NCBI RefSeq assembly: GCF_038069765.1
Contig: NZ_JBBPFS010000004.1
Location: forward strand, 124,001 to 188,000
Direction of reading: 5' to 3'
DNA from: Arthrobacter_B sp038069765
GTDB lineage: Bacteria > Actinomycetota > Actinomycetes > Actinomycetales > Micrococcaceae
DNA length: 64,000 bases
The position numbers and the translations under genes are program-made. Below the pieces are notes generated by a model. That model ran no database searches, was not told the DNA's origin, and saw only the letters and a program-made list of their open reading frames with translations. How positions within the stretch are numbered: the first letter of the stretch is position 1; each line of letters begins with the position of its first letter. Of this stretch, positions 34,115-45,246 are shown piece after piece.

Positions 34115-34585
34115 GATCCGGTCTTCCTCCGCATTCCAGGCGTCGAACGGTGCCATGGCCTGGTTTCCATCAAGGCTTAGCTGTTCCACGGGAAGGATGC
34201 CGCGGCCGGCGGAGCCCTCGAAGTACTCGTAGAAGGCTGCGTCATCAAACCCGGCACCGGCTGCGTCATAGCGGTTGGCGGCGTACACCACGCGTGTCAC
34301 GCGTGCCCAGAGCGACGCCGCGAGACACATCGGGCACGGTTCGCAGCTGGTGTAGAGAACCGCTCCGCTGAGGTCAAAAGTGCCCAGTGCCGCACAGGCG
34401 CCGCGGATGGCGCTGACCTCGGCATGAGCAGTGGGGTCGTTTGCTGCGGTCACCCGGTTAACGCCGTCAAACGCCCGGCCGTCCGCCGTGACGATGACCG
34501 CGCCGAAGGGGCCGCCGCCGTTCGCCACATTGGCTGAGGCGAGGGCGATGGCCCGGGTCAGGAACTCGGCATCGGTGGTGGACAT
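34106..34585 (-). CDS. Nucleoside/guanine deaminase (CDA fold)
   Basis: 159 residues. The zinc motif HAEVSAIRGA and SCEPCPMCLAASLWA identify a cytidine-deaminase-fold enzyme. The C-terminal FYEYFEGSAGRGILPVEQLS resembles guanine deaminase. It probably salvages guanine or a related base. The start is ATG at 34585 with AAGGAG six bases upstream. Confidence 0.9.
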   Translation of the reverse strand: MSTTDAEFLTRAIALASANVANGGGPFGAVIVTADGRAFDGVNRVTAANDPTAHAEVSAIRGACAALGTFDLSGAVLYTSCEPCPMCLAASLWARVTRVVYAANRYDAAGAGFDDAAFYEYFEGSAGRGILPVEQLSLDGNQAMAPFDAWNAEEDRIDY

Positions 34586-34733
34586 CTGCATCTCCTTGAA
34601 ACGTCGAATTCAGCGTCACGAGACTAGCACCGATCCTCTGCCGCCGAGACCGGGCGGCCTCTCTCAAGCGGCAGCTCGGAATCCATCAGGGGACGGAGCG
34701 GTTCAACCTCCACGAGGGCCCGGGCGGAGGTAG

Positions 34734-35063
34734 CAAAACCAGCAATTCAGCAACAGTGACTGCACGGCAGTGGTGATCTCTGACAGCATTGTTCTCATGC
34801 TGCTGCAGCGGGACTTCTTCCAGGGGTTCCTCCCCGAGGGCGACACTCCCCATTTTGGATCAGCCGGCAAGGAGGTGCTCAACGCCCTCAGCTGCGAAAG
34901 CCGCGAAGAGGTGGACACGTTCCTCGCCAACTGCACCAAAGGCGGCGGCGCCCTGTACCAACCGGCGACAGAACAGATGCCGGGCATGTACTCGGGTTCG
35001 GCAGCTGACCCCGACGGCCACATCTGGGAGTTCTTCTGGATGGATCCGTCCATCCCGGAGTAA
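34734..35063 (+). pseudogene. VOC (glyoxalase-fold) gene lacking its N-terminal part
   Basis: The frame reads NQQFSNSDCTAVVISDSIVL onward to DPDGHIWEFFWMDPSIPE. This matches the second half of a lactoylglutathione-lyase-like VOC protein. The first beta-alpha-beta unit (normally about 30 residues, MIFVNLPVKDL-like) is missing. Upstream is a stop at 34731 and no frame that restores it. Translation could begin at GTG 34770, giving 97 residues, but a functional VOC half-site would be lost. The intact VOC gene that follows suggests a decayed tandem duplicate. Confidence 0.6.
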
Positions 35064-35087
35064 TCGGCAAGGAACGGGAGGCCGCAC

Positions 35088-35444
35088 TTGTTTCCGGTAA
35101 TTTATCCGCGCCTCCCGGTGGCGGATCTGGACCGGTCCACGGGGTTCTACCTTGAGCTGGGCTTCTCCCTCAATCAAAAGCTCAGCACCTCGGAGCGTTC
35201 GGCCATGAACGTCTCGGCCGCCATTGTGCTGATGCTGGTCCGGGAGCTCCCGGGATCCAACGCCCGTCTGGCGCTGGCCTTTCCCACCCGCGCGGATGTG
35301 GATGACATCCTGTCCGCGTGCGTCCCGGGCGGCGGTACTGTTACCTCGCGGGCCCGCAGGCGAAGCAACGGAATCTATTCCGGAACGGCTGCTGACCCGG
35401 ACGGCCACCGCTGGGTGTTCCTGTGCATGGAGGACGGACCTTGA
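35088..35444 (+). CDS. VOC-family protein
   Basis: 118 residues, a complete single-module vicinal-oxygen-chelate fold: YPRLPVADLDRSTGFYLELG at the start and IYSGTAADPDGHRWVFLCM at the end. The start is TTG at 35088 with GGGAGG seven bases upstream. Ligand unknown; relatives include glyoxalase-like and antibiotic-binding proteins. Confidence 0.85.
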   Translation: MFPVIYPRLPVADLDRSTGFYLELGFSLNQKLSTSERSAMNVSAAIVLMLVRELPGSNARLALAFPTRADVDDILSACVPGGGTVTSRARRRSNGIYSGTAADPDGHRWVFLCMEDGP

Positions 35445-35455
35445 AAGCAGCGGGC

Positions 35456-35483
35456 CAGGGTCAGGGTCAGGGTCAGGGTCAGG
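35456..35483. repeat. CAGGGT tandem repeat
   Basis: Four perfect copies of the hexamer CAGGGT plus a partial fifth, in the interval before the UvrA-like gene. A variable-number tract is possible. Confidence 0.75.
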
Positions 35484-35618
35484 CTTAGGGTACGCGCGGG
35501 ATCCCGGGCGACGACGGCGGGAGCCCTCGGCGGACGGGCATTGTGCCGGCTGCGGCGCAGACGGAGAATCAGACGTACCGCCGCGCCGGCGGAACAAGGG
35601 GATGGAGACGCAAAAGGC

Positions 35619-38021
<2,403 letters not shown>

Positions 38022-38056
38022 GAAGCGTCTGGGCACCGGTTGGCTGCGGCTCCGCC

Positions 38057-38941
38057 CTACCCGGCCGGGGAGACGCAGATGGTGTCCATCGTCAGGGTGG
38101 TCGCGCCGTCGCCCTCTGCAGCCGTGAGGGTGACCTGGATGCCGCCGGTCTCCTGCAGCGACGCCGCGTGGGTGCCGCCGCAGGGAATGCTCACCGTGCC
38201 CTCCGGCAGGTCCACGCTCCACCGCCGGAGATCCGTCAGCCGGCCGCCGTCGCACTCGATACGGACTTCCGCCCCCGTTGCCGTCCAGTCGGCCATGAGC
38301 GCATTGATACCCGCCTCCACCGCCGGGAGGTCTTCCAGCAGCACCTCCGGCCGGAAACCCTTGCGGCGCAGCGACTTGCCGAGCCGGTAGACGTCAACGG
38401 AACCGTGCTCCGTAATCGTGGAGGTCTCGATCGCCAGCGCGTCGAAGTTCGGGTTGCCGGCCGCATCCGGCAGGACATCTTTTTTCCAGGCTCCGGCCAG
38501 CTGCCGGTTCAGTGCAAGGGAGGCGAGGTGGCACGCGGTGTGCCCGGCGGAAAGCGCGGCCCGGTACGCCGGATCCACTTCGATCCGCACCGGGTCCCCT
38601 TCCTGCACTGCCGCTCCGGCCGGCAGCACATGCGCAACCGCGAAAATCCATCCCTCCGTACCCTTCTTCACCGGGATATCGGCTCCCAGGAACAGAGACG
38701 TTCCGTCGGTGGCGGCCACGACGGCGTCCTGCACGTCGTACGCACTGCCCGCGGCTGTTTTCAGCACGGCGCGGTCGGCGCCCTGGTCCGGCCAGGCGGC
38801 ATCCACGGGATGGACCGCCGTGGTGTCCAGCAGGACCGCCCGGGTACCGTCGGGCAGGTCCTGAACATGCAGGACCTCACCGGTGGATTCCACGGCTCCG
38901 GAGGGATAGGTAACTGTTGTATCTTCGGTAGGAAGGCTCAC
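38057..38941 (-). CDS. AlaX-like metal-dependent alanyl-tRNA editing hydrolase
   Basis: 294 residues. The zinc ligands HTACH (in GHTACHLASLALNRQ) and CGGTH (in IPCGGTHAASLQETGG) are those of the AlaX/AlaRS editing domain. It probably hydrolyses Ser- or Gly-tRNA(Ala) in trans. It lies just upstream of tRNA-fMet, on the opposite strand, with no operon partners. Confidence 0.9.
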   Translation of the reverse strand: MSLPTEDTTVTYPSGAVESTGEVLHVQDLPDGTRAVLLDTTAVHPVDAAWPDQGADRAVLKTAAGSAYDVQDAVVAATDGTSLFLGADIPVKKGTEGWIFAVAHVLPAGAAVQEGDPVRIEVDPAYRAALSAGHTACHLASLALNRQLAGAWKKDVLPDAAGNPNFDALAIETSTITEHGSVDVYRLGKSLRRKGFRPEVLLEDLPAVEAGINALMADWTATGAEVRIECDGGRLTDLRRWSVDLPEGTVSIPCGGTHAASLQETGGIQVTLTAAEGDGATTLTMDTICVSPAG

Positions 38942-39036
38942 AAGCCCACCCTACCCACTGATTCCGACCCGGCATCGTGACGGCCGTCACTGGATTCTTC
39001 ATCCGGGCCCACATGGGGGTACAGTTCTAAGTACGA

Positions 39037-39110
39037 CGCGGGGTGGAGCAGTTCGGTAGCTCGCTGGGCTCATAACCCAGAGGTCGCAAGTTCAAATCTT
39101 GCCCCCGCAA
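39037..39110 (+). tRNA. Initiator tRNA-fMet (CAT anticodon)
   Basis: 74 bases without CCA. The acceptor CGCGGGG pairs with CCCCGC, leaving the C1-A72 mismatch that marks bacterial initiators. The anticodon stem CTGGG/CCCAG has three consecutive G-C pairs next to the loop CTCATAA. The T-loop is TTCAAAT. The 3' CCA is not encoded. Confidence 0.97.
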
Positions 39111-39118
39111 CTCAAATG

Positions 39119-39153
39119 AAATCCCGATCCGGGTCACCGGATCGGGATTTTTT
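39119..39153 (+). terminator. Rho-independent terminator of tRNA-fMet
   Basis: Perfect 14-base arms (39119-39132, 39137-39150) with a GTCA loop, running into TTTTTT. Confidence 0.95.
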
Positions 39154-39207
39154 GTGTTCGCGCATCGATCATCCCCGCGCTCGGCCGGCTCCGTGTAGCC
39201 TGTGGCC

Positions 39208-39612
39208 ATGAGTCTCAAACGCCGCGCCCTCCTGCTTGCCGGCATACCGGTCCTTGTGATGACGGCCATCGGCAGTGCACTGTATGCCCAGGGCGATCCC
39301 GACGACGGCCGCAGCACCATAGCCGCGGGTGTGATCATCGGAGCCGTGGCCGGAGCGAGCACCATCTACCAGTTGGAGCGCTGGCCGCTGTGGCGGCAGT
39401 CCGCAGTCCACTTCGCCCTGATGGCCGTGACGGTGCTGCCGGCTCTGTTCCTCAGCGGCTGGTTTCCGGTGGGCGGGCCCGCAGACGCACTGAAGGTAGT
39501 CGGCATGTTCCTCACCGTCGGAGCGGTCCTGTGGAGCGCCCTGTTCCTGATCATCCGCCAGCTGGAGCGCCGGGCTGCGGCGAACACTGCCAAGGCCCCG
39601 ACCTCGGCCTAG
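39208..39612 (+). CDS. DUF3021-like four-helix membrane protein
   Basis: 134 residues with four hydrophobic helices, the last ending in VLWSALFLIIRQLERRAAAN. The spacing and the YQLERWPLWRQSAVHFALMA segment resemble DUF3021. Function unknown. GTG at 39202 is an alternative start. Confidence 0.7.
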   Translation: MSLKRRALLLAGIPVLVMTAIGSALYAQGDPDDGRSTIAAGVIIGAVAGASTIYQLERWPLWRQSAVHFALMAVTVLPALFLSGWFPVGGPADALKVVGMFLTVGAVLWSALFLIIRQLERRAAANTAKAPTSA

Positions 39613-39666
39613 ACCCTCTCCGCGTCCCGGAACCCCCGGCCCGGAACGGCCAGCCCGACGTCCCGG

Positions 39667-40299
39667 TTACGGTGCCGGCGGGAAACCGTCTCTGGGCCAC
39701 CAGACCGGCAGCAGGTGGCGTAGCGAGCCCAAACGCGCTTCGACGTCGTCGTCAGCGCTCGCCACCCACTCCCCGAACCAGGAGGCGTAGCCGCCGCTGA
39801 GGAAGGCGGCTGTGGCGTCGAAGTCCAGGGGCACCGGCGGCACACCGTGAGCGTGCCAAACGTGCAGCGCCAACAGGATCCGCACCTTCAGCTGGTCGGC
39901 CAGGATCCCCAGGAAGGCCTCGGTGGCAAAAAGCGTCCGGTAGACACGTTCCTCGGCCTTGGTGTGCTGCAGGATCTGCCGGATGGACTCGACGTACAGG
40001 TCTCCGATCTCCGCGACGGTCCGGCCCGTTCCGCGCTGGTCCAGCTCCACAGTGCCCAGCCGGTCCACGACGCCGGCGTACACCGATGCGGCAAAGTCAA
40101 AGATGTTGCGGTAATGACCGTAGAAGGTGGTGCGGTGCACCTCAGCCTGCCTGCACAGTGCTGCCACGCTGATCTCCGCCAAGTCGTGCTCCCGCAGCAG
40201 TTCCCAGAGTCCGGCCTCCAGAGCTTCCCGGGTACGGGCCATCCGCGGCTCATCAGGGGGTGAGCGCCGCAGGGGCGTAGTTTTGTCCGTTCCAGGCAT
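39667..40299 (-). CDS. TetR-family regulator, paralogue 1
   Basis: 210 residues. HTH: ISVAALCRQAEVHRTTFYGH. The C-terminal domain includes LHVWHAHGVPPVPLDFDATA, and the end is LLPVWWPRDGFPPAP. It is highly similar over its full length to the TetR encoded at 41268-41897. Both begin MPxxxTP after a GAGARG box nine bases upstream. It lies downstream of an SDR gene on the same strand and may be cotranscribed with it. Confidence 0.9.
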   Translation of the reverse strand: MPGTDKTTPLRRSPPDEPRMARTREALEAGLWELLREHDLAEISVAALCRQAEVHRTTFYGHYRNIFDFAASVYAGVVDRLGTVELDQRGTGRTVAEIGDLYVESIRQILQHTKAEERVYRTLFATEAFLGILADQLKVRILLALHVWHAHGVPPVPLDFDATAAFLSGGYASWFGEWVASADDDVEARLGSLRHLLPVWWPRDGFPPAP

Positions 40300-40310
40300 G
40301 GAACTCATCT

Positions 40311-40376
40311 TCTCAGATACACGGAAGGGCCCCGCCGAAGCGAAACCCTTCCGTGCTGCGGCGCCGGGGGACGCCG
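40311..40376. repeat. Duplicated intergenic hairpin block, copy 1
   Basis: The first 32 bases are identical to 41909-41940 and lie directly upstream of the paralogous tetR. It holds a hairpin with ACGGAAGGG/CCCTTCCGT arms and a second hairpin, GCGGCG...CGCCGC. It is probably a terminator or regulatory unit copied together with the gene. Confidence 0.75.
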
Positions 40377-40399
40377 CAAACTTACAGATGTAGTTGGCC

Positions 40400-41134
40400 C
40401 TAGTGGTTGGCCAGGCCGGCTGTTTCGCCTCCGTCAACAATGAATTCGGCGCCGGTGGAGAAGCTGGAATCGTCACTGGCCAGGAAGAGGACGGTCCGGG
40501 AGACTTCCTGCGCCTCGCCCATGCGGTGCAGGGCGACGTGGTTCATGGGGTTTTCCATGCCTTCGGTCATCGGAGTCTTGATGACGCCGGGGTGGACCGA
40601 GTTGACGCGGATGCCGTACTTGCCCAGATCCAGGGCAACGGACTTGGTCAGCCCGCGGACGGCGTACTTGGTGGCGGTGTAGCCCGGCAGCTCCACAAAT
40701 CCCTGCAGGCCGGCGGTGGAGGAAATGTTGATGATCGAACCGCCCTTGGATTCCTTCAGCGCCGGGATGGCGGCCTTGATGCCCAGGAACACGCCGTTGA
40801 GGTTGATGTTCACAATGCTGTTCCACTGCTCGAACGTGTAGTCCTCAATGTGCCCGAAGTTGGCGATGCCGGCATTGTTGACCAGCACGTCCAGCCCGCC
40901 GAACTCGGTGACTGCGGTCTGCACAGCGGCGTTCCAGTCCTCGGCCCTGGTGACGTCCAGGTGTACGTAGCGGGCGTTGTCGCCGAGCTCCTCGGCGGTC
41001 TTCCTGCCGTCTTCATCGAGGATGTCGCCGATGACGACCTTGGCACCTTCGGCCACCAGCAGCCGGGCATGCGAGGCGCCCATGCCCCGTGCGCCGCCGC
41101 CGATTAGTGCCACTTTGCCGCTTACGCGTTCCAT
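40400..41134 (-). CDS. SDR-family oxidoreductase (hydroxysteroid-dehydrogenase-like)
   Basis: A 244-residue classical SDR. Cofactor motif GGGARGMGASHARLL, NNAG at LDVLVNNAGIANFG, catalytic Ser in NISSTAGLQGF and Tyr/Lys in YTATKYAVRG. The C-terminus AEFIVDGGETAGLANH is typical of 3-alpha/20-beta-hydroxysteroid-dehydrogenase-type enzymes; the true substrate is unknown. AAGGAGAAG precedes the ATG. A TTCaACAccTGTaGAA palindrome lies 37 bases upstream of the start, so a TetR repressor probably controls it. Confidence 0.9.
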   Translation of the reverse strand: MERVSGKVALIGGGARGMGASHARLLVAEGAKVVIGDILDEDGRKTAEELGDNARYVHLDVTRAEDWNAAVQTAVTEFGGLDVLVNNAGIANFGHIEDYTFEQWNSIVNINLNGVFLGIKAAIPALKESKGGSIINISSTAGLQGFVELPGYTATKYAVRGLTKSVALDLGKYGIRVNSVHPGVIKTPMTEGMENPMNHVALHRMGEAQEVSRTVLFLASDDSSFSTGAEFIVDGGETAGLANH

Positions 41135-41170
41135 ACCGCTTCTCCTTCAGATAAGTGTGATCTTGACTTA

Positions 41171-41186
41171 TTCAACACCTGTAGAA
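41171..41186. promoter_or_regulatory. TetR operator candidate upstream of the SDR gene
   Basis: TTCaACAccTGTaGAA, a 16-base inverted repeat. The same 16 bases occur at 41996-42011, upstream of tetR paralogue 2. Confidence 0.7.
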
Positions 41187-41267
41187 GAAGTATCGATGCC
41201 CCGAAAGCCATAAATGTGACGGGAGAGACAGTTGCTGGATTTCACGGCCCTCACCCGGGCGGGGCGG

Positions 41268-41897
41268 TCAGGCGGCACCGGGAAAGCCGTCACGCGGCCA
41301 CCACGGCGGAAGAAGATGCGGCAGCGACGCCAGCTGCGCTTCGACGTCGTCATCCTCGCCGGCAGCCCACTGCTCGAACCAGGAAGCGTAGGCGCCGCCC
41401 AAAAAGGCCGCCACGGTATCCAGGTCAAGGCCGGGCACCAGCCCGTGCGCGTCCCACACGTCCAGAGCCAGGCGGAACCGGCACCTGAGCCCGTCCGCGA
41501 GCACTCCCGGAAAGGAGCCGGTGGAAAACAAGGCTCGGTAGACCCGCTGTTCGGACCGGATGTGCCGCAGAATGTGGCGGACAGCGTCGACGTAAAGGAT
41601 GCCCACCTCTTCTCGGCTGAGCCCGTCACCGTCAAGATCGACGTCAACCGCACCCAGCTTGTCCACAGCCCCCGCGTAGAAGGAAGCTGCGAAATCGAAG
41701 ATGCTGCGGTGGTGGCCGTAAAACGTAGTGCGGTGCACTCCCGCCCGGCGGCAGAGCGCAGCAACACTGATGTCCGACAACTCGTGGTCGCGCAGCAGTT
41801 CCCAAAGTCCGGATTCCAAGGCTTCCCGTGTGCGTACAGTCCGCGGTTCCCCGTCCGCGGGACGGTCCGTTCGGAACGGCGTTTCCGGTGCTGGCAT
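41268..41897 (-). CDS. TetR-family regulator, paralogue 2
   Basis: 209 residues. HTH: ISVAALCRRAGVHRTTFYGH. Ligand domain: LDVWDAHGLVPGLDLDTVAA, ending LLPPWWPRDGFPGAA. It shares long identical blocks with paralogue 1 at 39667, so one arose from the other by duplication. The start is chosen at ATG 41897 by comparison with paralogue 1; ATG 41906 is also in frame. It has a copy of the same 16-base operator upstream and is likely autoregulated. Confidence 0.9.
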   Translation of the reverse strand: MPAPETPFRTDRPADGEPRTVRTREALESGLWELLRDHELSDISVAALCRRAGVHRTTFYGHHRSIFDFAASFYAGAVDKLGAVDVDLDGDGLSREEVGILYVDAVRHILRHIRSEQRVYRALFSTGSFPGVLADGLRCRFRLALDVWDAHGLVPGLDLDTVAAFLGGAYASWFEQWAAGEDDDVEAQLASLPHLLPPWWPRDGFPGAA

Positions 41898-41908
41898 GGG
41901 TTCCATCC

Positions 41909-41975
41909 TCTCAGATACACGGAAGGGCCCCGCCGAAGCGGAGCCCTTCCATGCCGCGGCGCTGGGGGACGCCGC
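41909..41975. repeat. Duplicated intergenic hairpin block, copy 2
   Basis: It begins with the 32 bases shared with 40311-40342. It continues with GGAGCCCTTCC closing the first hairpin and GCGGCG...CGCCGC forming the second, with a few substitutions relative to copy 1. Confidence 0.75.
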
Positions 41976-41995
41976 GGGGATGGTGTTCTTGGTTA

Positions 41996-42011
41996 TTCAA
42001 CACCTGTAGAA
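41996..42011. promoter_or_regulatory. TetR operator candidate upstream of tetR paralogue 2
   Basis: TTCaACAccTGTaGAA, identical to the site at 41171-41186. It lies about 100 bases before the tetR start. Confidence 0.7.
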
Positions 42012-42078
42012 GAGACTCTAGCGGAGAATACCCTTCGGAGCACAAACCGCTGCCGGGGCGTGTCGCCGTGAGCTGCGG

Positions 42079-42900
42079 TCAGCCTGCTTCAGCGGGCCTC
42101 GCCCGGTGCCGCGGAGGCAGCGGAATGATGGGCGAAGTCCGCTGCTGATACTGCAGATAGCCCGGATGCCGGGCCCGGGAAATACTCTCGGTAAAAACCG
42201 TGGATCCGGCAAAGAGCAGGGTCAGCAGCACGGCACCCAGGACGGTCCAGTGGAACCAGTTCCCGGTGGCGGCAACGGCAAAGCCGTAAAACAGCCACCA
42301 CTGCGCCTGCTCAAAGAAGAAATTGGGATGGCGGGAAAAGCGGAAGAGCCCGGTCTGCAGGAAATCGGGGCGAGGAGTGCGGCCCGCCCTGCACTCGGCG
42401 GCCTTCCACTGGTGAAAGTCCCATTGCTGCTGGTCGGCAACGCTCTCGCCCGCCAGAGCGGCGGCAAACAGGACGGCCAGGATCCAGTCCCCCGTGTTCA
42501 GCGGGCCGGGATTCCGGTAGACCGTGAGGGCCGGAAGCGTCATCAGGAAGATGATGACGTTCTGATAGACGCTGATGAACAGGAGATTGAAGAGGGCAAA
42601 CTGCCACGGTTTCAGCCGTTTTTTCAGGATCCCCCACCGGTAATCCTCGCCGCCGGGCGCATAACCGCCCTTTCGCGCAAAGTTAAAGGTCAGCCGGGCT
42701 CCCCAAAGCGTCACCAGCACGGCCATCAGCACCGGGCGCCCCTCAAAACCCGCCGCTGCCGCGAAAACCCACACATAGGCCACGGGCGCCACCGACCAGA
42801 TGCGGTCGGTCCAGGAGTACTCGCGGGTGACGAGGGACAGCACCCACGTTCCGGCGGTGACGGCGGCGAAAATCCACAGGCAGACCATGACCGGGTTCAT
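42079..42900 (-). CDS. DUF1295 (steroid 5-alpha-reductase/ICMT-like) membrane protein
   Basis: A 273-residue integral membrane protein with about seven helices. LWGARLTFNFARKGGY, DFLQTGLFRFSRHPNFFFEQ and SRARHPGYLQYQQRTSPIIP match DUF1295/steroid-reductase-like enzymes. The start is set at ATG 42900, since the segment before it is not hydrophobic or conserved. It lies next to a hydroxysteroid-dehydrogenase-like SDR; a shared lipid substrate is a speculation. Confidence 0.82.
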   Translation of the reverse strand: MNPVMVCLWIFAAVTAGTWVLSLVTREYSWTDRIWSVAPVAYVWVFAAAAGFEGRPVLMAVLVTLWGARLTFNFARKGGYAPGGEDYRWGILKKRLKPWQFALFNLLFISVYQNVIIFLMTLPALTVYRNPGPLNTGDWILAVLFAAALAGESVADQQQWDFHQWKAAECRAGRTPRPDFLQTGLFRFSRHPNFFFEQAQWWLFYGFAVAATGNWFHWTVLGAVLLTLLFAGSTVFTESISRARHPGYLQYQQRTSPIIPLPPRHRARPAEAG

Positions 42901-43078
42901 GTTTGGAGAATACGCGCGCGGGACACGGCGGGGAACGCTGCAGGACCCGTGGACCCGTGAACCGCCGCAACCTCGAACCTGCCCTGCGGGCGCGCCTGCT
43001 AGCCTAGCCGGACCGGCAGTTGGGGGCTGCAGGCGCATCTGGCCCCGCCGCCGCTTCAATGCAGCGAAAGGGATCAGC

Positions 43079-44584
43079 ATGCAGTCAGGACGCCGTCGAC
43101 CTCGTCAGGACCCGTTGAGCCGGCGACCCCTGCGGCCCCTGCGGCCCGGAACAAAGCGGTCCGGCACAAAGCGGCCCGGCAGGCCGCATCCCGCGGCCGC
43201 GGCGGCTGCGGCCGCCGCCTTGCTGATCGTTCTGACCGCCTGCAGCGGTGCCGGCGCGCAGGAGGACGCCGCAGCAGACCCGACCGGCACCGCAGGCACC
43301 ACCGCTCCGGCCGCCCTGCCTTCCGCCGTCGCGCTGCCTGACACCCCGGTGGGACTTCAGGCGCAATGGGTCCTGGACCTGATTAATGCCGAAACGGCGG
43401 TGGAAGGCGACGGATTCGAGACAAACTTCGCCGCAGTTATTCTGCAGGAGCTGCCCGCCGGGGAACTGGCGAAAGTTCTGGAGCAGGTGCGTTCGGAGGG
43501 ACCGTGGACTCCGGCGAAGGTGGACGCAGTCGCCGGGCAGGGCGTTTTCACGCTGAGCGGCAGCACCGGTGAGCTGGTGGACCTGCAGCTGTCCGTTGAT
43601 GAGGCCAGCCTGATCAACGGTATTTTCTTCGGTCCCGGAACTCCCGCCCGCACACCGGCTGCCGGCTGGGAGGAGTTGAAGTCCAGTGTTTCCGCGCTGC
43701 CGGAGGGCACCGGGCTGGCGGTCTTCCGCGTGGCGGACGGTTCCGCCGTTGTGGACATCAATTCAGCGGCAGGCAAGCCGCTGGGCTCGATCTTCAAGCT
43801 CTATGTGTTGACCGCGGTCACGGACGCCGTGGCTGCGGGAACCCTGGGCTGGGACAGTCCGCTCACGGTCACCGATGACCTGCGCAGCCTGCCTTCCGGG
43901 GACCTTCAGGACGCTCCCGCCGGCACCGCAGTCACTGTCCGCGAAGCGGCCCTGAAGATGATTTCCATCAGCGACAACACGGCCACGGATCTGCTGATCA
44001 ACGCAGTGGGCCGCGGTGCGGTGGAGCAGGCGCTCTTCGACACGGGCCATTCCGACCCGGACCGCAACCGGCCGTTCCTCACCACCCGGGAGCTGTTCCA
44101 GCTTGGCTGGGGCGTGGAGGAGTCACTGCGCGGGCAGTGGGCGGAAGCCGACGTCGAGGGTCGCCGGGCGCTGCTGGAGAACCTCCCGAAGGGGGTGCTG
44201 GATATTCCTGCCGAGGCGGTCTCGACGGCGGTCTGGCAGCAGGGCCTGGACTGGTTTGGCACAGCTGATGACGTGATGCGGGTGCATTTGGCCCTGCAGG
44301 AGCGGGCCGGGACGGAAGCCGGAGCACCGCTGCGCGAGATTCTTGGTACCAACAACGGTCTGGGACTGGAGGTCGGCGGCGACTGGAGTTACATCGCGTT
44401 CAAGGGCGGCAGCGCCCCGGGTGTGATGGCAGGATCCTGGTACCTGGAGCGCAGTGACGGTGAACGGTTTGTCGTGGTGCAGCAGGGAGTCAGCGATAGG
44501 CCGGAAGACGTGGCCAATGCCGGGGCTTTTTTTGGTCCGGCGCAGGACGCCGTCACCCTGCTGGCAGCCGAGGCCGGCAAGTGA
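43079..44584 (+). CDS. Beta-lactamase-like serine hydrolase lipoprotein
   Basis: 501 residues. A basic N-terminus is followed by a hydrophobic segment and the lipobox LIVLTACSG, so it is exported and lipidated. A class A beta-lactamase-like domain holds SxxK in LGSIFKLYVLTAV, SDN in MISISDNTATDLL and FKGGS in place of KTG. An N-terminal NTF2/Cpe-like region of about 130 residues precedes it. It may act on cell-wall peptides; resistance is not implied. Start ATG 43079 after AAAGGGA. Confidence 0.87.
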   Translation: MQSGRRRPRQDPLSRRPLRPLRPGTKRSGTKRPGRPHPAAAAAAAAALLIVLTACSGAGAQEDAAADPTGTAGTTAPAALPSAVALPDTPVGLQAQWVLDLINAETAVEGDGFETNFAAVILQELPAGELAKVLEQVRSEGPWTPAKVDAVAGQGVFTLSGSTGELVDLQLSVDEASLINGIFFGPGTPARTPAAGWEELKSSVSALPEGTGLAVFRVADGSAVVDINSAAGKPLGSIFKLYVLTAVTDAVAAGTLGWDSPLTVTDDLRSLPSGDLQDAPAGTAVTVREAALKMISISDNTATDLLINAVGRGAVEQALFDTGHSDPDRNRPFLTTRELFQLGWGVEESLRGQWAEADVEGRRALLENLPKGVLDIPAEAVSTAVWQQGLDWFGTADDVMRVHLALQERAGTEAGAPLREILGTNNGLGLEVGGDWSYIAFKGGSAPGVMAGSWYLERSDGERFVVVQQGVSDRPEDVANAGAFFGPAQDAVTLLAAEAGK

Positions 44585-44627
44585 GCCGGGGCCGGGGCTT
44601 ACCGACGGCGGCCGGAAGCGCCGGCGG

Positions 44628-45170
44628 GTGACTTCCGTACTGCTGCGGCCCTGGCAGCAGGCCGACGCCGGAGCCCTGGCGGCCGCTTACCGGGACAGTG
44701 CCGATTTGGAGCGGCAATTGCGTGCGGACGCCGCAACAGCCGACGGCGCGGAGCGCATCATCCGGAAGGATCTGGGCTGGGATCCGCAGACCGCGTGCAA
44801 TCTGGCCATCCTGTGGGACGGCACGGCCGTGGGTAATGCCGGCATCAGCAGCATCGACGTCCGGCACGGCACCGCCTGGACGTACTACTGGCTGGCCGGG
44901 GCGGCGCGGGGCAGGGGGCTAGCGGCGCGGGCCGTTGCGACCCTGGCGCACTGGGCGTTCGTCGAACTGCAGCTGCACCGCCTGGAGCTGGGCCACCGGA
45001 CCAACAACCCGGCGTCCTGCAAGGTGGCGGAATCCGCCGGTTTTGCTGTAGAAGGAATCCAGCGCGAAAAGCTGCGGTACGGCACCGGCCGCTTCGACGT
45101 GGAAATCCACGCTCGGCTGGCCACCGACCCGGTTCCGGAGCTGCAGCGGATCGACCTGCAGCTTCCCTGA
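44628..45170 (+). CDS. GNAT-family (RimJ/RimL-like) acetyltransferase
   Basis: 180 residues. LLRPWQQADAGALAAAYRDS at the start, the acetyl-CoA loop AGAARGRGLAARAVATLAHW, and LHRLELGHRTNNPASCKVAE mark the RimJ/RimL subgroup that acetylates protein N-termini or small amines. Start GTG at 44628. It is 43 bases after the lipoprotein gene, possibly cotranscribed. Confidence 0.88.
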   Translation: MTSVLLRPWQQADAGALAAAYRDSADLERQLRADAATADGAERIIRKDLGWDPQTACNLAILWDGTAVGNAGISSIDVRHGTAWTYYWLAGAARGRGLAARAVATLAHWAFVELQLHRLELGHRTNNPASCKVAESAGFAVEGIQREKLRYGTGRFDVEIHARLATDPVPELQRIDLQLP

Positions 45171-45246
45171 GCAGGGAGCTGCAGCCCTGCGCCGCGCTGC
45201 CCGCGGCAGCGCGCCCTGCGCCCCCAGGACAGCGCGGCAGTACGGG

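Noticed and set aside
35456..35483. CAGGGT repeats as a CRISPR array
   Set aside because: These are pure hexamer tandem repeats with no spacers and no cas genes nearby.
40383..40392. TACAGATGTA near the 3' end of the SDR gene as a third TetR operator
   Set aside because: It shares only the ACA..TGT core with the 16-base sites and lies at the end of the SDR gene, so support is insufficient.
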